Part shown: one piece after another, positions 49,637 through 58,065 of the stretch | How positions within the stretch are numbered: the stretch's first letter is position 1 | How the letters are laid out: each line of letters opens with the position of its first letter | Source of the DNA: Mycobacterium sp. DL440 | Lineage (GTDB): Bacteria; Actinomycetota; Actinomycetes; Mycobacteriales; Mycobacteriaceae | Assembly: GCF_011745145.1 (NCBI RefSeq) | Contig: NZ_CP050191.1 | Coordinates: forward strand, 2,160,984-2,224,983 | Direction: 5' to 3' | Length of the DNA: 64,000 nt | Made by a program: the position numbers and the translations under genes | Notes under the pieces: generated by a model | The model's input: the letters and a program-made list of their open reading frames with translations, nothing else | Told to the model about the DNA's origin: nothing | Database searches by the model: none

Positions 49637-50284
49637 ATGAAGAACTACACCGTGGCGCTCGGGGACACCCTGTTCGGGATCGCCCAGCGTGAATATGGCG
49701 ACGGCGGTCTCTATCCCGTCATCGCCGAACAGAATCACCTCAGCAATCCGGGTCTGATCAACATCGGGCAGGAGATATTGATCCCGTACGTCACCTACCG
49801 GTACCTGTTCACCACCGACGACGGCACTGCCGCCCGTCAACAGCTCACGCAGTCGTTCTATGGGACGCAGAGCCCGGCCATCCAATTGATTTGGGAAATC
49901 GTCAACGGTGTGGCGCAGCGGGAAATCCATCGTGGCACCTGGTTGCTGCTGCCGGATCTCACCAACGTCGGGCACCACACGGTTGTCGACGGGGAGACCT
50001 TCGCAGGATTGGCAGGCCGGTGGTACGGCGATCATCACCTCGCAGCCGTCGTCGCCAACGCCAACGACCTCGACGCGTCGACCGATCCGGCCCCGGACCA
50101 GATTCTGATTGTTCCCGGACTCAACCGTCGCCGCCACATCGCCGGTGACACCCTCGAGTCACTGTGTGCCGAGGAGTACGGCGACCACGATGTGAGTACT
50201 CGGGCAGCAGTTGCGGCCGCAGTCAATTACATCGGCCGCCCGCACACCTTGTTCTCCAACCAGGCGGTGTACTTTCCGTCGTGA
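49637..50284 (+). CDS. Triple-LysM protein without signal peptide
   Basis: 215-residue protein made almost entirely of LysM-like units. Unit 1 is residues 2-50 (YTVALGDTLFGIAQREYGDGGLYPVIAEQN...GLINIGQEILIPY), unit 2 about 115-165 (HHTVVDGETFAGLAGRWYGDHHLAAVVANAN...PDQILIVPG), unit 3 about 168-214 (RRHIAGDTLESLCAEEYGD..., degenerate). A non-LysM stretch joins the first two. No signal peptide or TM segment, so it is cytoplasmic or exported by another route. ATG at 49637 was chosen over one eight codons upstream because AGAAAGG lies before it. LysM modules bind peptidoglycan or chitin-like glycans; a phage-like tail role is another option, but no phage genes are nearby. Confidence 0.75.
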   Translation: MKNYTVALGDTLFGIAQREYGDGGLYPVIAEQNHLSNPGLINIGQEILIPYVTYRYLFTTDDGTAARQQLTQSFYGTQSPAIQLIWEIVNGVAQREIHRGTWLLLPDLTNVGHHTVVDGETFAGLAGRWYGDHHLAAVVANANDLDASTDPAPDQILIVPGLNRRRHIAGDTLESLCAEEYGDHDVSTRAAVAAAVNYIGRPHTLFSNQAVYFPS

Positions 50285-50470
50285 ACACACCGGGGCGGTC
50301 GACAGTGGTTGTTTGCCAGTGGATCCCGCGTTGCCGTTGCCTTGAGGCGCCGTGATCTTTCGGTGGCCAACTTGTGACAGCAACGTGGTGACGTAGCAGT
50401 GCTGTCCCGGTTGCCGAGCGTGCACAGGATCCGGTACCAATCATCAGGTGTGGGTGGGAAGGGCGAGCCG

Positions 50471-51337
50471 ATGACCGGGTTTGGGGCAGAAGACGTTGCG
50501 GGGCACTGGCTGACCGCGGCAGAAATCGCCCAGGCGTCGCAGCTGCGCGAGGATCTGGTCGAGCGGTTCCTCCCGGCCATACCGCCGCAGGAGAATCTCT
50601 ACGGCCGCGATCTGGTGTCGGTGGCCAGATTCGTCAAGGCGCTCACGGACCTCGGGACGCCGACCGCCGCGGTCGAAGTGGCTGTCGCTGAGCTTCGCGC
50701 CCGCCCGGACGCGGCGTTCAACGTGGCACTCGGCGCTGGTGGTGGTGCCGGTCGCCGGCAGCTGAACGCCAAGTTGTCCGGTGCGCGAGTGTGGAGGGCG
50801 ATCGGTGCGACCACCGCCGCTGCATTGCTCGTCGGCGGCGTCGTGGCGGTCACCGTCTCCGGCGATGATGAGCAACGCGCCGCGGGACCGCCGCCGTCCA
50901 GTGCGAAACCTGTTCCCGCTGAGGTGATTGCGTCGACAGTGACGGATGAGCCGGGCAGCAGGCCTGCGCAGGCGTTTGCCGCGCCCAAGCCGGATCCGGT
51001 CTGCGCTCAGTGGCAGCGGGCCAGCGCCGGGTTCGACGGCAGGCAACACGCTTGGGACAAGACCGATCATCGTGTTGCGGCCTCGCGATGGTCGCCCAAA
51101 CAACGGTCGGTGACGATGTCCGTCATCCCGATCATGCGTCAGGAGGCTGCCGAACTGCGCCGGCTGGCGGACAAGGCCACGGATCCGCTGCTGGCCGGAC
51201 TGCTGCGGGCACAGTCCCGGTATGTGGACAACTACGCCACCAAGCTGCCGAAGTTCGAACCTGTGGACCATGGGAACTGGACTGCGGCAGCCGCGATGGG
51301 CGGCGCGGTGAAAGCAGTTTGCTCCACGCCACGTTGA
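50471..51337 (+). CDS. Single-TM protein with putative N-terminal MerR-like HTH region
   Basis: 288-residue protein of unknown function. Residues 12-85 (HWLTAAEIAQASQLREDLVERFLPAI...YGRDLVSVARFVKALTDLGTPTAAVEVAVAEL) resemble a MerR-type winged helix and dimer helix. A single TM helix at about 115-132 (AIGATTAAALLVGGVVAVTV) follows, then a Pro/Ala-rich linker and an external domain of about 110 residues with two Cys. The layout resembles membrane-anchored regulators or divisome-type proteins. GAAGGGCGAG precedes the ATG at 50471. Confidence 0.65.
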   Translation: MTGFGAEDVAGHWLTAAEIAQASQLREDLVERFLPAIPPQENLYGRDLVSVARFVKALTDLGTPTAAVEVAVAELRARPDAAFNVALGAGGGAGRRQLNAKLSGARVWRAIGATTAAALLVGGVVAVTVSGDDEQRAAGPPPSSAKPVPAEVIASTVTDEPGSRPAQAFAAPKPDPVCAQWQRASAGFDGRQHAWDKTDHRVAASRWSPKQRSVTMSVIPIMRQEAAELRRLADKATDPLLAGLLRAQSRYVDNYATKLPKFEPVDHGNWTAAAAMGGAVKAVCSTPR

Positions 51338-51351
51338 CCGTTCTCATTTCG

Positions 51352-51393
51352 GATTCTGGTGGGGCACTAGGGGATGAGTGCCCCGCCAGAATC
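51352..51393. terminator. Bidirectional terminator hairpin
   Basis: GATTCTGG-T-GGGGCACT pairs with AGTGCCCC-G-CCAGAATC (17 pairs including one U-G) around an 8-base loop. It lies between convergent genes, 14 bases after one stop and six before the other. It has no U tract. Confidence 0.85.
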
Positions 51394-51399
51394 GGTCAG

Positions 51400-51708
51400 C
51401 TACATCGGAACCCATCGATCGAGGAACCAGAAGCCCCAGCCGCGGCCGTCACCGGAGGGCATCGGGGTTACCCGCTGGCCATTCCATTCGAACGGTTGAT
51501 GATCGCGACGCCCCGCGTCGATGCCGCGACCGTGCCAGTCGTCGGGCCGAGCGCCACGGTCGTCGTGACGGTCGCACTGCGGCGCGCCCGGACGGTCGCA
51601 ACCAGGGCCCGGTTCGGCGGCGGCGGTACCGATGCCAAGGCCTAGTAGCCCGGCCATGCCGATTCCTGCCGCCATCGCCGATATGCCAACGGATTTTCTG
51701 AAACGCAT
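51400..51708 (-). CDS. Small exported protein, Asp/Arg/Trp-rich
   Basis: 102-residue protein. The signal peptide MRFRKSVGISAMAAGIGMAG ends near ATAAAEPGPG, giving a mature form of about 70 residues rich in Asp, Arg, Gly and Trp (WGFWFLDRWVPM C-terminus, two Cys near the mature N-terminus). It resembles small secreted proteins common in mycobacteria, but has no assigned function. The start was taken at the signal-peptide Met rather than 17 codons upstream, where the sequence is basic and atypical. Confidence 0.75.
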   Translation of the reverse strand: MRFRKSVGISAMAAGIGMAGLLGLGIGTAAAEPGPGCDRPGAPQCDRHDDRGARPDDWHGRGIDAGRRDHQPFEWNGQRVTPMPSGDGRGWGFWFLDRWVPM

Positions 51709-51898
51709 CGCTTTACTCCGTTTCTGACCAGTGCGACGACGGTGCCGCACGGAGAGCAAAGCTATTTCGGCGGGTTGTGTTTGCCCTGTGCTGATTGTGG
51801 GGACGGGCTGTGCAATTGGTAACGTATTGAAATCCGCACGGTATCAAGATGATTGATCGCTGACAGCCGATTCTCAGATACGGACCGGCGACCCACCA

Positions 51899-52420
51899 TC
51901 ACCAGGTCAGGTTGTGCTTTTCGAAGTGGCGGGCCAGCGCCTCCATGTATTCGTCGCCGTGGAACGGCCCGCGAGCGCCGATCGCCTTCTCCAGGAAAGG
52001 CCCGTACTCCTCGTCGTTGACGTAGGTCGACCAGTGGGTGATCTGGCCGTCGTCGTTGGTGTCGATGAAGCTGATCGAGTAGAAGCCCATCGTCTCGCCG
52101 TCGGCCGTCGTGCCTTCCCAGCGGTAGCGCATGACAAGGCCGTTCTCTGCCGGCCAGAACTTGTGGTCGACGGGTTTCCAGTCCGGGAAGGCCACCGAGT
52201 AAGCCTTGGCCTCGACGGTGGCCGCGACGTCGAACGATGTCGCCACGTCTTTGAGGACCAGTTCCTGCCCGGCTACGAAGTAGGGCGAGGTGTATACGGC
52301 GTCGTCGGTGAATTCCCACTCGTCATAGGACTCGCCTTCCTGGACCTTCCGCAGTACGTATTTGTCCCGGTAGCTCTCGGCCATACGGCGGTGTTTGGCG
52401 ATTCGATCGACCAGATCCAT
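51899..52420 (-). CDS. NTF2-like (SnoaL-fold) protein
   Basis: 173-residue protein with an NTF2-like fold: N-terminal helix (MAESYRDKYVLRKVQEG), WEFTDDAVYTSPYF, and beta-strand region MRYRWEGTTADGETMGFYSISFIDTNDDGQITHWSTYVND ending in helices. Many such proteins are small isomerases or hydrolases of lipid or steroid-like molecules. It is divergent from a TetR regulator, as is the Rieske/NTF2 pair at 36-38 kb, but the two NTF2 proteins are not visibly similar. Confidence 0.8.
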   Translation of the reverse strand: MDLVDRIAKHRRMAESYRDKYVLRKVQEGESYDEWEFTDDAVYTSPYFVAGQELVLKDVATSFDVAATVEAKAYSVAFPDWKPVDHKFWPAENGLVMRYRWEGTTADGETMGFYSISFIDTNDDGQITHWSTYVNDEEYGPFLEKAIGARGPFHGDEYMEALARHFEKHNLTW

Positions 52421-52492
52421 TGCGGTCCTTTTCCATTGGGGGGGCGATGGGTGCAGGCCAGCGACTCATGCGGCGTGGCGCACACAATTAAT

Positions 52493-52506
52493 ATACAGAG
52501 CTGTAT
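52493..52506. promoter_or_regulatory. TetR operator candidate upstream of second TetR
   Basis: ATACAG and CTGTAT half-sites separated by two bases lie in an AT-rich patch between the divergent NTF2-like and TetR genes. The location mirrors the palindrome in front of the paralogous TetR at 38 kb; the half-sites are similar (ATAC-core) but not identical. Confidence 0.55.
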
Positions 52507-52582
52507 CGTAGATTCAACGGTGAATTTCCGGGGTGGGGCGACGGTGACCCATGTTTTGCGGGGGCGCTGGGAGGATGCGGCG

Positions 52583-53191
52583 GTGGCTGAGCGGTGGACC
52601 AGGCAGAGGCGGGTTGAGCACACCCGTACGTTGCTGCTCGACGCGGCCGAGGAAGTGGTGGCGCAGCAGGGTTTCGGCGCCGCCGCCCTCGAGGTCATTG
52701 CGGATGTCGCCGGTTACACCCGCGGCGCGATCTACTCGCACTTCGGCACCAAGGAAGAATTGTTCCTGGCCGTGATGGAGCGCCAGCTGCAACGCTTTCT
52801 CGACGGGTTCACCGACATTGTCGAGTCTTTTCACACGGTCGGTGATTTCGACGCCGGCAAGTTGGCCGAGCGCTGGCGAGAACTGAGTATCGGCGCACCC
52901 GACCGTGCGGCGCTCGGCTACGAGTTCACTCTGTTCCTACTGCGCAATCCCGAAGCGCGGGAACGGGTGGCGAAACAGCGTCAGCAGACCGTGCGTTTGC
53001 TGGCCGACTACATCGACGCCCACCTCGCGAAGATCGGGGGACGCCTACGGGTGCGCTCCGACCTGCTGGCCAAGGTACTGATCGCCGCCAACGAGGGAAT
53101 CACGCTCGGCAGTCACATCGATTCCGAAGACTTGTACCGGCCTTTTCTGGAAATGGTGATGGCGCACGTGGAACCCGACGACCGGAGCTAG
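52583..53191 (+). CDS. TetR-family transcriptional regulator, paralogue of the one at 38139
   Basis: 202-residue regulator starting at GTG (VAERWTRQRRVEHTRT). The HTH region ([48 protein letters not shown]) and the first effector helices nearly match the TetR at 38139. The longer open frame running back to 51914 lies over the NTF2-like gene and is not real. No clear Shine-Dalgarno; GAGGATGCGGCG precedes the start. It probably regulates the divergent NTF2-like gene and itself. Confidence 0.9.
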   Translation: MAERWTRQRRVEHTRTLLLDAAEEVVAQQGFGAAALEVIADVAGYTRGAIYSHFGTKEELFLAVMERQLQRFLDGFTDIVESFHTVGDFDAGKLAERWRELSIGAPDRAALGYEFTLFLLRNPEARERVAKQRQQTVRLLADYIDAHLAKIGGRLRVRSDLLAKVLIAANEGITLGSHIDSEDLYRPFLEMVMAHVEPDDRS

Positions 53192-53204
53192 ACCAGGTCT
53201 ATGA

Positions 53205-53774
53205 GGGACGCTCGGAGCCGGATTGGATACCCGTGCTTTTCGGATGGATTTGCCGTCCGAGGTGACTGTCTTCGAGATCGACCTACCTGAACTCTTCGCG
53301 TTCAAAGAGCCCGTTCTGGCCAACGAAGCCGTCACCCCCGTCTGTCATCGCCGTGTCATCGCGACCGATTTGCGAGGGGATTGGACGACGCCCCTGCGTG
53401 AAAGCGGATTCCACTCGGAATCGCCGACCCTCTGGGTCGATGAAGGCGCACTGGCCTATCTGCCCGACGGCTCGCGTCGCGATGTGGTCGCTGCACTGAC
53501 CGAATTATCCACTCCCGGTAGCCGATTCGGCGTCAGTCGGTGCTCGGTGGATTCCAACAGCCGGCCCTACTCCGGGCTGCGAAACCTGGTCGGCACCAAC
53601 ACGGCAGGTGACGTCCCGCGTGAAACCATCGGCGATGTCCGCGAGTGGCTCGACGGCCTGGGTTGGGACAACGAGTTTCACAGTTGGAACGACACTGTGG
53701 CCCCGCTTGATCGTGCTGTCGCGGTTGAGGATTCCGAGGTTGGCCACATCGCTGCGGTGCGTCGGGGACAGTAA
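53205..53774 (+). pseudogene. N-terminally truncated SAM-dependent methyltransferase (PPM/TIGR00027 family)
   Basis: About 185 residues of the class I methyltransferase family common in mycobacteria (usually about 300 residues). The frame opens abruptly after a TGA at 53202-53204 with GTLGAGLDTRAFRM, the SAM-binding motif I. FEIDLPELFAFK (motif II area), TLWVDEGALAYLP and a C-terminal WDNEFHSWND follow. The first about 100 residues, which form the cap and start of the Rossmann core, are missing. Only 13 bases separate it from the TetR gene. The only possible start is TTG at 53223 inside motif I, so a functional protein is unlikely. Confidence 0.8.
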
Positions 53775-53816
53775 GCGCAGCGCCACCGCTATATCGGGGC
53801 ATTTGCCGATACGGCT

Positions 53817-54290
53817 GTGCGAACCGTGGGACCGCCCCGGTCTCCTTTCATCGGCTCGTTCCGTGCCCGGTTCGTATATTGGAAGATAGAGCGAACGGTG
53901 AACGGAATCGACGAACGGCTCGCCGTCGACATGATCACCTGGGCACAGCTGCACGGGGACGAGCGCGTCTCGCTGCCTTTTGCGCCGTTTCCCGATCTCT
54001 TCGGGAAAGACCGAAGCGGTGAGGTCACCGTGCGCGCACTGCGAACTCTTGCGCACGTCGGCGACCGGCTCATCAAGCTGGAGTCCTTGTATCGCTACGT
54101 CCGGAAGTTCGACGCGATGGCCGAGCAGCGTTACGTGTTGCTGCCGCTGGTGGATGTCCTTCCCGCGGCGGCTGCGTTACTCACTTTGGAACTCGCTCCA
54201 CAGCGCCCGACCCCATTGACCAGCGCGTTTCGGCAATCGCAGCCTCGGTATGCTGGATCGGGATGTTGTCGCGAGTTTTCTCCAGTCTGA
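53817..54290 (+). CDS. Hypothetical protein
   Basis: Open frame of 157 residues starting at GTG; a GTG at 53898 (VNGIDERLAVDMI) is an equally plausible start. Helical, polar middle (WAQLHGDERVSLPFAPFPDLFGKDRSGEVTVRALRTLAHVGDRLIKLESLYRYVRKFDAMAEQRYVLL). No recognisable domain. Its end overlaps the next gene by 28 bases. The codon pattern looks coding, but a non-coding chance frame cannot be excluded. Confidence 0.45.
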   Translation: MRTVGPPRSPFIGSFRARFVYWKIERTVNGIDERLAVDMITWAQLHGDERVSLPFAPFPDLFGKDRSGEVTVRALRTLAHVGDRLIKLESLYRYVRKFDAMAEQRYVLLPLVDVLPAAAALLTLELAPQRPTPLTSAFRQSQPRYAGSGCCREFSPV

Positions 54291-55060
54291 TCCGGGTCCG
54301 AGTCACCCTGACGTACGCGACGGCACTGTTCGTGATCGCGTCGCTGCTGCTGATCCTGGGGCCCCAGGTGCAAGACCGTGTGGTCGGCCACCTGAGCACC
54401 AACTTGGAAAACCTCGGCCGGGGCAATCTCGCAACGCTCCTCGGGAGTGCCTTCGTCACCGCCGAGGGATACACATATCTGCTGCTGCCGGGCCTGGTGT
54501 GCCTGCTCGCGTTGGCAGAGCTGCACTGGCGCAGCAGGCGGTTGATCCAAGCATTCGCCATCGGCCACGTCGGGGCCACCCTGATCGTCGCCGCCGGACT
54601 GGCCGCCGCGATCAAACTCGGCTGGCTGCCCATCTCGGTCGCGCACGCCAACGACGTGGGGTTGAGCTACGGCGCTCTCGCAGTCCTCGGCACCCTGACC
54701 GCGGCGATCCCGATGCGGTGGCGCCCGGCATGGATCGGCGGTTGGGCGACAATTGCCCTCGTTGTCGCGGTATCGGGGACAGATTTCACTGCGACTGGAC
54801 ACGCCATCGCGTTGATAATCGGAATGCTGTTGTCGCTCCGGTTCCGCTCTGAGTCGAACTGGACGCCGGTCCGGCGGACGCTGCTGGCGATTGGAATCGG
54901 GTTTGGACTTCTGCTGCTCGTCGGCGCATCGCCAGATGCGGCGCCGATGGCGCTGCCCGCGGGTTTGGCGGTGGCAATGGTTGCCACGTGGGCGGTTCCA
55001 AACTTGCCTGGCTGGCGTTCCCGTTCCTGCGCGAAAAGATCCATGGACGGGAATTTCTGA
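54263..55060 (+). CDS. Rhomboid-like intramembrane protease-type protein
   Basis: 265-residue membrane protein with six to seven hydrophobic helices. The sequence NDVGLSYGALAVLG places Ser135 in a rhomboid-like GxSxG-type site, and GHAIALIIGM gives His180 as the partner. This is the Ser-His dyad of rhomboid proteases, though the surrounding sequence is divergent, so activity is not assured. The ATG at 54263 overlaps the preceding frame. The C-terminal tail is short and basic. Confidence 0.7.
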   Translation: MLSRVFSSLIRVRVTLTYATALFVIASLLLILGPQVQDRVVGHLSTNLENLGRGNLATLLGSAFVTAEGYTYLLLPGLVCLLALAELHWRSRRLIQAFAIGHVGATLIVAAGLAAAIKLGWLPISVAHANDVGLSYGALAVLGTLTAAIPMRWRPAWIGGWATIALVVAVSGTDFTATGHAIALIIGMLLSLRFRSESNWTPVRRTLLAIGIGFGLLLLVGASPDAAPMALPAGLAVAMVATWAVPNLPGWRSRSCAKRSMDGNF

Positions 55061-55251
55061 GACCGACGCGCCGGGGTCTGCGGAGCCAGCCCTCGCATCT
55101 GAATTCGACCTGAATTCACCATGAGGTTCCTATGCGGTCATTTATGCATCGCGTATGACTTTCTCCCACGCTTCGTATTCGCAACTAGGCTCGGTGTCAT
55201 ACGCCTTAGGAATACGAGGTCGCCTTAGAGACTGGCCGGAAAGGGAATTCG

Positions 55252-55569
55252 ATGACGAATAATCTGCTCGTGAAGACCATCGCTGTTGCCTCGGCTGCGG
55301 CAGCACTGGGACTTGCTTCACCCGCGTCGGCACTTGCCGCACCCACTGGTCAGACGTCCGCTCAGACGACCATCAACGACCTCGAAGCGCAGGGATTTCG
55401 CGTGATCCTCAACAAAGTCGGGAATGCACCGATGGATCAATGCACCGTCACCGCGGTGCGGCAGGGCACTGACATCAAGCATTCGTGGGTGCAGCGGGGC
55501 CCTTCGGGCAACGTGAACAACCTCGTGCGCTATACCACCGCATACGTCGATCTCATGTGTAATCGCTGA
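55252..55569 (+). CDS. Small secreted protein of unknown function
   Basis: 105-residue protein. Signal peptide (residues 1-29, ending ASALAAP) and a mature domain of about 75 residues: TINDLEAQGFRVILNKVGNAPMDQCTVTAVRQG, with two Cys (PMDQC and the C-terminal MCNR) that probably form a disulfide. Similar small exported proteins are widespread in mycobacteria with no known role. AAAGGGAATTCG precedes the ATG. It is convergent with the oxidoreductase gene. Confidence 0.8.
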   Translation: MTNNLLVKTIAVASAAAALGLASPASALAAPTGQTSAQTTINDLEAQGFRVILNKVGNAPMDQCTVTAVRQGTDIKHSWVQRGPSGNVNNLVRYTTAYVDLMCNR

Positions 55570-55668
55570 ACGCCTGCCCACCCATGACAATCAATTGTCT
55601 GACTTTCGATTCGGAGAAATTCTCCGCAACAATTCAATGCGACAGAAAGAGCCGAAGTAGGTCGCAAA

Positions 55669-56718
55669 TCAAGGTGCCGGGCTCGGCGCCGGCTCGTTGA
55701 TCTTCACCAGCATCTTGCCGATGTTGGCTCCGGTGAACAGTCCGTTGAGGGCGTCGATACTGGATTCGAGTCCCTCGTAAACGGTTTCGCGATGGACGAG
55801 CAGACCTTGTTGCTCCCAGTCGCTCAGGGCGGCGAAGGCCTCGTCGAAGTGCGCCCACTCCTCGAGCGCGATGAAGCCCTGCATCGTCGAGGACGTTGCG
55901 AGCAGGTTGACGTAATTGGACGGGCCCGGGTGCTCGCCGTTGAGATAGCTGGAGATGATGCCGCACATCACCACGCGGGCTTTGTGCGCCAAGTTTCCGA
56001 GCACGGCATTGAGAATGTCTCCGCCGACATTGTCGAAGTAGACGTTGATCCCGTTCGGGCACTGCGCCTTGAGCGCGGCGGGCAGGTTGCCCGCCTTGTA
56101 GTCGACGCAGGCGTCGAAGCCGAAATCCTCGACCACAGCGCGACATTTGTCCGGGCCGCCCGCGATACCGACCACTCGCGCGCCGGCGATCTTGGCGATC
56201 TGGCCTGCCACCGATCCGGTGGCACCCGCTGCGGCCGACACAACGACGGTCTCACCGGCTTGCGGCTTGCCGACGCCCTTCATGCCGAAGTACGCCGTGG
56301 CGCCCGTCGGTCCGTAGATCGACATCACCGCGAGCGGATCGGTGTAACCGACCACCGGTGTACTGAAGAGATCGTCACGGATGATCGCATAGTCCTGCAA
56401 CCCCGTCAGCGTGGTGACCAGGTCGCCGACTTTGTAGGCATCACAGCGTGATTCGACGACTTCGCCGATACCGGCCACCCGGACAACCTCGCCCAATTCG
56501 AGGGCCGGCAGGTAGCCGGACTCACCGTCCAGCCAGGTACGCGCGGCAGCATCGATGCCCACATAGGTCGTCCGCAGCAGGGCTTCGCCCTCGGCAGGGA
56601 CCGGTGCAGCCGTGGTCACCATCTCCGTGTCATCGGGGGAGACCAGCCCGTCCGGGCGGCGACGCAACCGGACTTGACGGTTCTGGCGGTGCGCGGAGTC
56701 AGTCATGTCGCTGCTCAT
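55669..56718 (-). CDS. NADP-dependent oxidoreductase, zinc-independent MDR (prostaglandin reductase/curcumin reductase type)
   Basis: 349-residue medium-chain reductase. The nucleotide-binding segment is VVSAAAGATGSVAGQIAKIAGARVVGIAGG, with AxxGxxG and a following basic/acidic switch region. GYLPALELGEVVRVAGIGEVVESRC precedes it and the C-terminal LFTGANIGKMLVKI closes the fold. There are no zinc-binding Cys. Such enzymes reduce activated double bonds with NADPH. It lies 51 bases downstream of a dehydratase/reductase gene on the same strand, so the two may be cotranscribed. Confidence 0.92.
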   Translation of the reverse strand: MSSDMTDSAHRQNRQVRLRRRPDGLVSPDDTEMVTTAAPVPAEGEALLRTTYVGIDAAARTWLDGESGYLPALELGEVVRVAGIGEVVESRCDAYKVGDLVTTLTGLQDYAIIRDDLFSTPVVGYTDPLAVMSIYGPTGATAYFGMKGVGKPQAGETVVVSAAAGATGSVAGQIAKIAGARVVGIAGGPDKCRAVVEDFGFDACVDYKAGNLPAALKAQCPNGINVYFDNVGGDILNAVLGNLAHKARVVMCGIISSYLNGEHPGPSNYVNLLATSSTMQGFIALEEWAHFDEAFAALSDWEQQGLLVHRETVYEGLESSIDALNGLFTGANIGKMLVKINEPAPSPAP

Positions 56719-56769
56719 TTCTGTGGACGATCGAGGTGGTCATTACGGGCTTCCGCCGGAACCCGCGGA

Positions 56770-57858
56770 CTAATAACTACCCGGCATGCGGCGAACCAGG
56801 CCGTCGTCGAGCATCTGCTGGAAGTGGTCGGTGACGGTCTGCGCGGCAGGTCGGTAGGCCAGTGCCAACTCGTTACGGCTGCGGCTGTTGTCGAACGTCA
56901 ATGGGTAACCGATGTTGCGGTCGACGAACTTTCGCGTCAGCCCGGCAACTGGGGCGATGGCTTTCACGACCGCCTTGGGCGCGGTCATCCTCGGGAACGG
57001 GTACCAGGGACCGAACCGGCGGCGCAGCACCTTGCCCATGTCGAGGAGGGACAGCGATTCGGCGTTGACGATGTAGCGGCCGTGGGCCTCGGGGGTGTAC
57101 CCGGCCCGTAGATGGGCATCGGCGACGTCGCGCACGTCCACCACACCCATGGTCAGTGCGGGCGCTCCGGCCAGCAGGGTGCCGTCGGTGAACTGCTTCA
57201 TCGTGCTCAGGCTGGCCGAGTCGCTGGCACTGGTCAGGGCAGGCCCGAGCACCAGGCCCGGATGGATGGTCACCATGTCCCAGCGCTCCTGCGCCTTTTG
57301 ATACCGCCAGGCCTCCTGCTCCGCCACCGTCTTGGAATAGGGGTACGGCTGGTGATCGACGCTACTGGTGGTGTTCCAGTGCTCATCGCTGAAGACGCCG
57401 CCCGGCACATCCCGCGACTCACAGGCGTCCCCGTAGATCGCGACCACACTGCTGGTCAACACCACGCGTTTGACGCTCTCGGTGCGGTTGACTGCGTCCA
57501 GCACGTTGCGGGTGCCTTCAAGCGCGGGGCGGATCAGCGCCTCCTGCGCATCCTTGAAGCCCGAGAGCAGGAATGGCGAGGCGGTGTGCATGACAAGCTC
57601 GCATCCCTCCATCGCTTCGTCGAAGCTGCCAGGGTCGAGGAGGTCGGCCTTGAACAGCTTCAGCCGGCCGGGATGGTCGGCCGAAAGCTTGTGCAGATGC
57701 TCCAACCCGGAGGCCTTCTGCGGGTTGCGCACCGTGCCGTGCACGGTGTGACCGGCTTCGAGTAGGTACCGGACGATCCAACTGCCGATGTAGCCGCTGG
57801 CGCCTGTCACGAGCACTGGCGCGTCCGGGTCGATCAGTGTACGACGGGATGTGCTCAT
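56770..57858 (-). CDS. NAD(P)-dependent epimerase/dihydroflavonol-reductase-type (extended SDR)
   Basis: 362-residue extended short-chain dehydrogenase/reductase. Nucleotide motif VTGASGYIGSWIV (GxxGxxG), catalytic Ser-Tyr-Lys with YPYSKTVAE, and HPGLVLGP. The profile is that of dihydroflavonol 4-reductase/cinnamoyl-CoA-reductase-like proteins, which reduce a carbonyl of an aromatic or steroid-like substrate. The start at MSTSRR (57858) was chosen over 18 extra residues that overlap the promoter region. Substrate unknown. Confidence 0.92.
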   Translation of the reverse strand: MSTSRRTLIDPDAPVLVTGASGYIGSWIVRYLLEAGHTVHGTVRNPQKASGLEHLHKLSADHPGRLKLFKADLLDPGSFDEAMEGCELVMHTASPFLLSGFKDAQEALIRPALEGTRNVLDAVNRTESVKRVVLTSSVVAIYGDACESRDVPGGVFSDEHWNTTSSVDHQPYPYSKTVAEQEAWRYQKAQERWDMVTIHPGLVLGPALTSASDSASLSTMKQFTDGTLLAGAPALTMGVVDVRDVADAHLRAGYTPEAHGRYIVNAESLSLLDMGKVLRRRFGPWYPFPRMTAPKAVVKAIAPVAGLTRKFVDRNIGYPLTFDNSRSRNELALAYRPAAQTVTDHFQQMLDDGLVRRMPGSY

Positions 57859-58065
57859 GCGGGTTCCTCTCCTGCGGGTCAGCTCGAGCATATTGGGGAC
57901 GGCGTGGCCCATGTGGGGGACAGTTATCGGTATGAGTAGCCCGAAGGTTCAGCACGGGCAATGACGCCTTCCCGAGGTTGACGAACATCCCGGGCATTTC
58001 CACCCTGGGCCGGATCGCCGGCCGCGGTCAGGACGACCGAGGCTGACTGCGGTTCACCTGTCGGC

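Noticed and set aside
51914-52582. Upstream extension of the second TetR (425-residue frame)
   Set aside because: It covers the NTF2-like gene on the opposite strand and the operator; TetR homology starts at VAERW.
55570-55668. Short palindromes (GACAAT/ATTGTC and GGAGAA/TTCTCC) between convergent genes
   Set aside because: Stems of about six pairs with very small loops; too weak for a confident terminator call.
57518-58003. 161-residue minus-strand frame spanning the epimerase start
   Set aside because: Mostly a shadow of the epimerase gene; the N-terminal MPGMFVNLGKASLPVLNL looks protein-like but has no support.
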